Positions 63,910-64,000 of a DNA stretch of 64,000 bases are shown in pieces. Both the position numbers and the translations under genes were made by a program. A model generated the notes under the pieces. That model saw only the letters and a program-made list of their open reading frames with translations. It ran no database searches and was not told the DNA's origin. Source of the stretch: CADEED01 sp036274075 (GTDB taxonomy: Bacteria > Pseudomonadota > Gammaproteobacteria > Steroidobacterales > Steroidobacteraceae); the NCBI GenBank assembly GCA_036274075.1, contig DASUGK010000115.1, forward strand, positions 38,496 through 102,495, given 5' to 3'. Numbering within the stretch: the first letter of the stretch is position 1; the number at the start of each line of letters is the position of its first letter.

Positions 63910-64000
63910 GGTGTCAGAGAGGGATTGTCGGGATTACTCCCGCTCCTCTCGCATCCGCCGCAACAGGCAGGGGTAATCCCGACAATCCCTCTCTGACACC
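63910..64000. repeat. Perfect 28-bp inverted repeat with 35-bp loop, reaching the window edge
   Basis: The left arm 63910-63937 (starting GGTGTCAGAGAGGGATTGTC) is exactly reverse-complementary to the right arm 63973-64000 (ending in CCCTCTCTGACACC). The central 35 bp are not palindromic overall. The right arm runs into the end of the window, so the element may extend further. Size and form suit a REP/MITE-type mobile palindrome, possibly mobilised by a RAYT transposase, or the end of an insertion sequence. In RNA it would form a long hairpin behind the GGDEF-EAL gene. Confidence 0.85.

Overview
The window is GC-rich chromosomal DNA from a Gram-negative bacterium. The gene orders def-fmt-rsmB-DUF4390-ntrY-ntrX and LysM-dprA-smg-topA, the three-gene proton-translocating transhydrogenase, and the many ECF sigma factors and secreted proteins suggest a gammaproteobacterium near the Xanthomonadales/Nevskiales/Steroidobacterales. 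That placement is inferred from gene order and protein style, not from a database search. I see no rRNA, tRNA, CRISPR array, phage or complete insertion sequence.

Layout. 1-6.1 kb: the end of a hemolysin III-family membrane protein, acetyl-CoA synthetase with a histone-H1-like basic tail, a secreted DUF4097 ladder protein, a PAP2 phosphatase, a 5'-3' exonuclease and an unknown helical protein. 6.1-16.7 kb: the most unusual block. It holds two tandem paralogous TPR-CHAT (caspase-like) proteins, both predicted lipoproteins with a duplicated upstream region, then a small secreted protein, a subtilase, an ECF sigma factor with a hydrophobic C-terminal tail, and a membrane anti-sigma-like protein. 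16.7-25.3 kb: HNH nuclease, pntAA-pntAB-pntB, a DUF6624 protein, a DapA-family aldolase, a UPF0114 membrane protein, a cupin, and a sigma/anti-sigma/small acidic protein/DUF3106 operon. 25.3-36.2 kb: priA behind a tight cluster of DnaA-box-like sites, a second sigma/anti-sigma pair divergent from a subtilase, a low-complexity exported protein behind a hairpin that can mask its ribosome binding site, an EF-hand protein, argS, a SPOR protein, a CapA-like lipoprotein and a lipoprotein gene with a probable frameshift. 36.2-43.4 kb (minus strand): def-fmt-rsmB-DUF4390-ntrY-ntrX, where NtrX has a degenerate AAA+ domain. 43.4-52.5 kb: LysM lipoprotein, dprA, smg, topA and a 1091-residue subtilase. 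52.5-64 kb: DUF1203 protein, lipoprotein, rlmJ, another sigma/anti-sigma pair, aroE-prlC-xthA, an HD-domain protein, an M15 peptidase, a GGDEF/EAL protein, and a perfect 28-bp inverted repeat ending at the window edge.

Themes. There are four separate ECF sigma/anti-sigma pairs and three exported subtilases in 64 kb, and two of the sigma pairs sit directly beside a subtilase. The best candidate for an undescribed system is 6.1-16.7 kb: envelope-facing caspase-like and subtilisin-like proteases encoded with a sigma factor and its membrane-bound partner. This suggests protease-controlled transcription, formally similar to the TPR-CHAT/Csx30/RpoE circuit of type III-E CRISPR systems, but without Cas genes and probably outside the cytoplasm.
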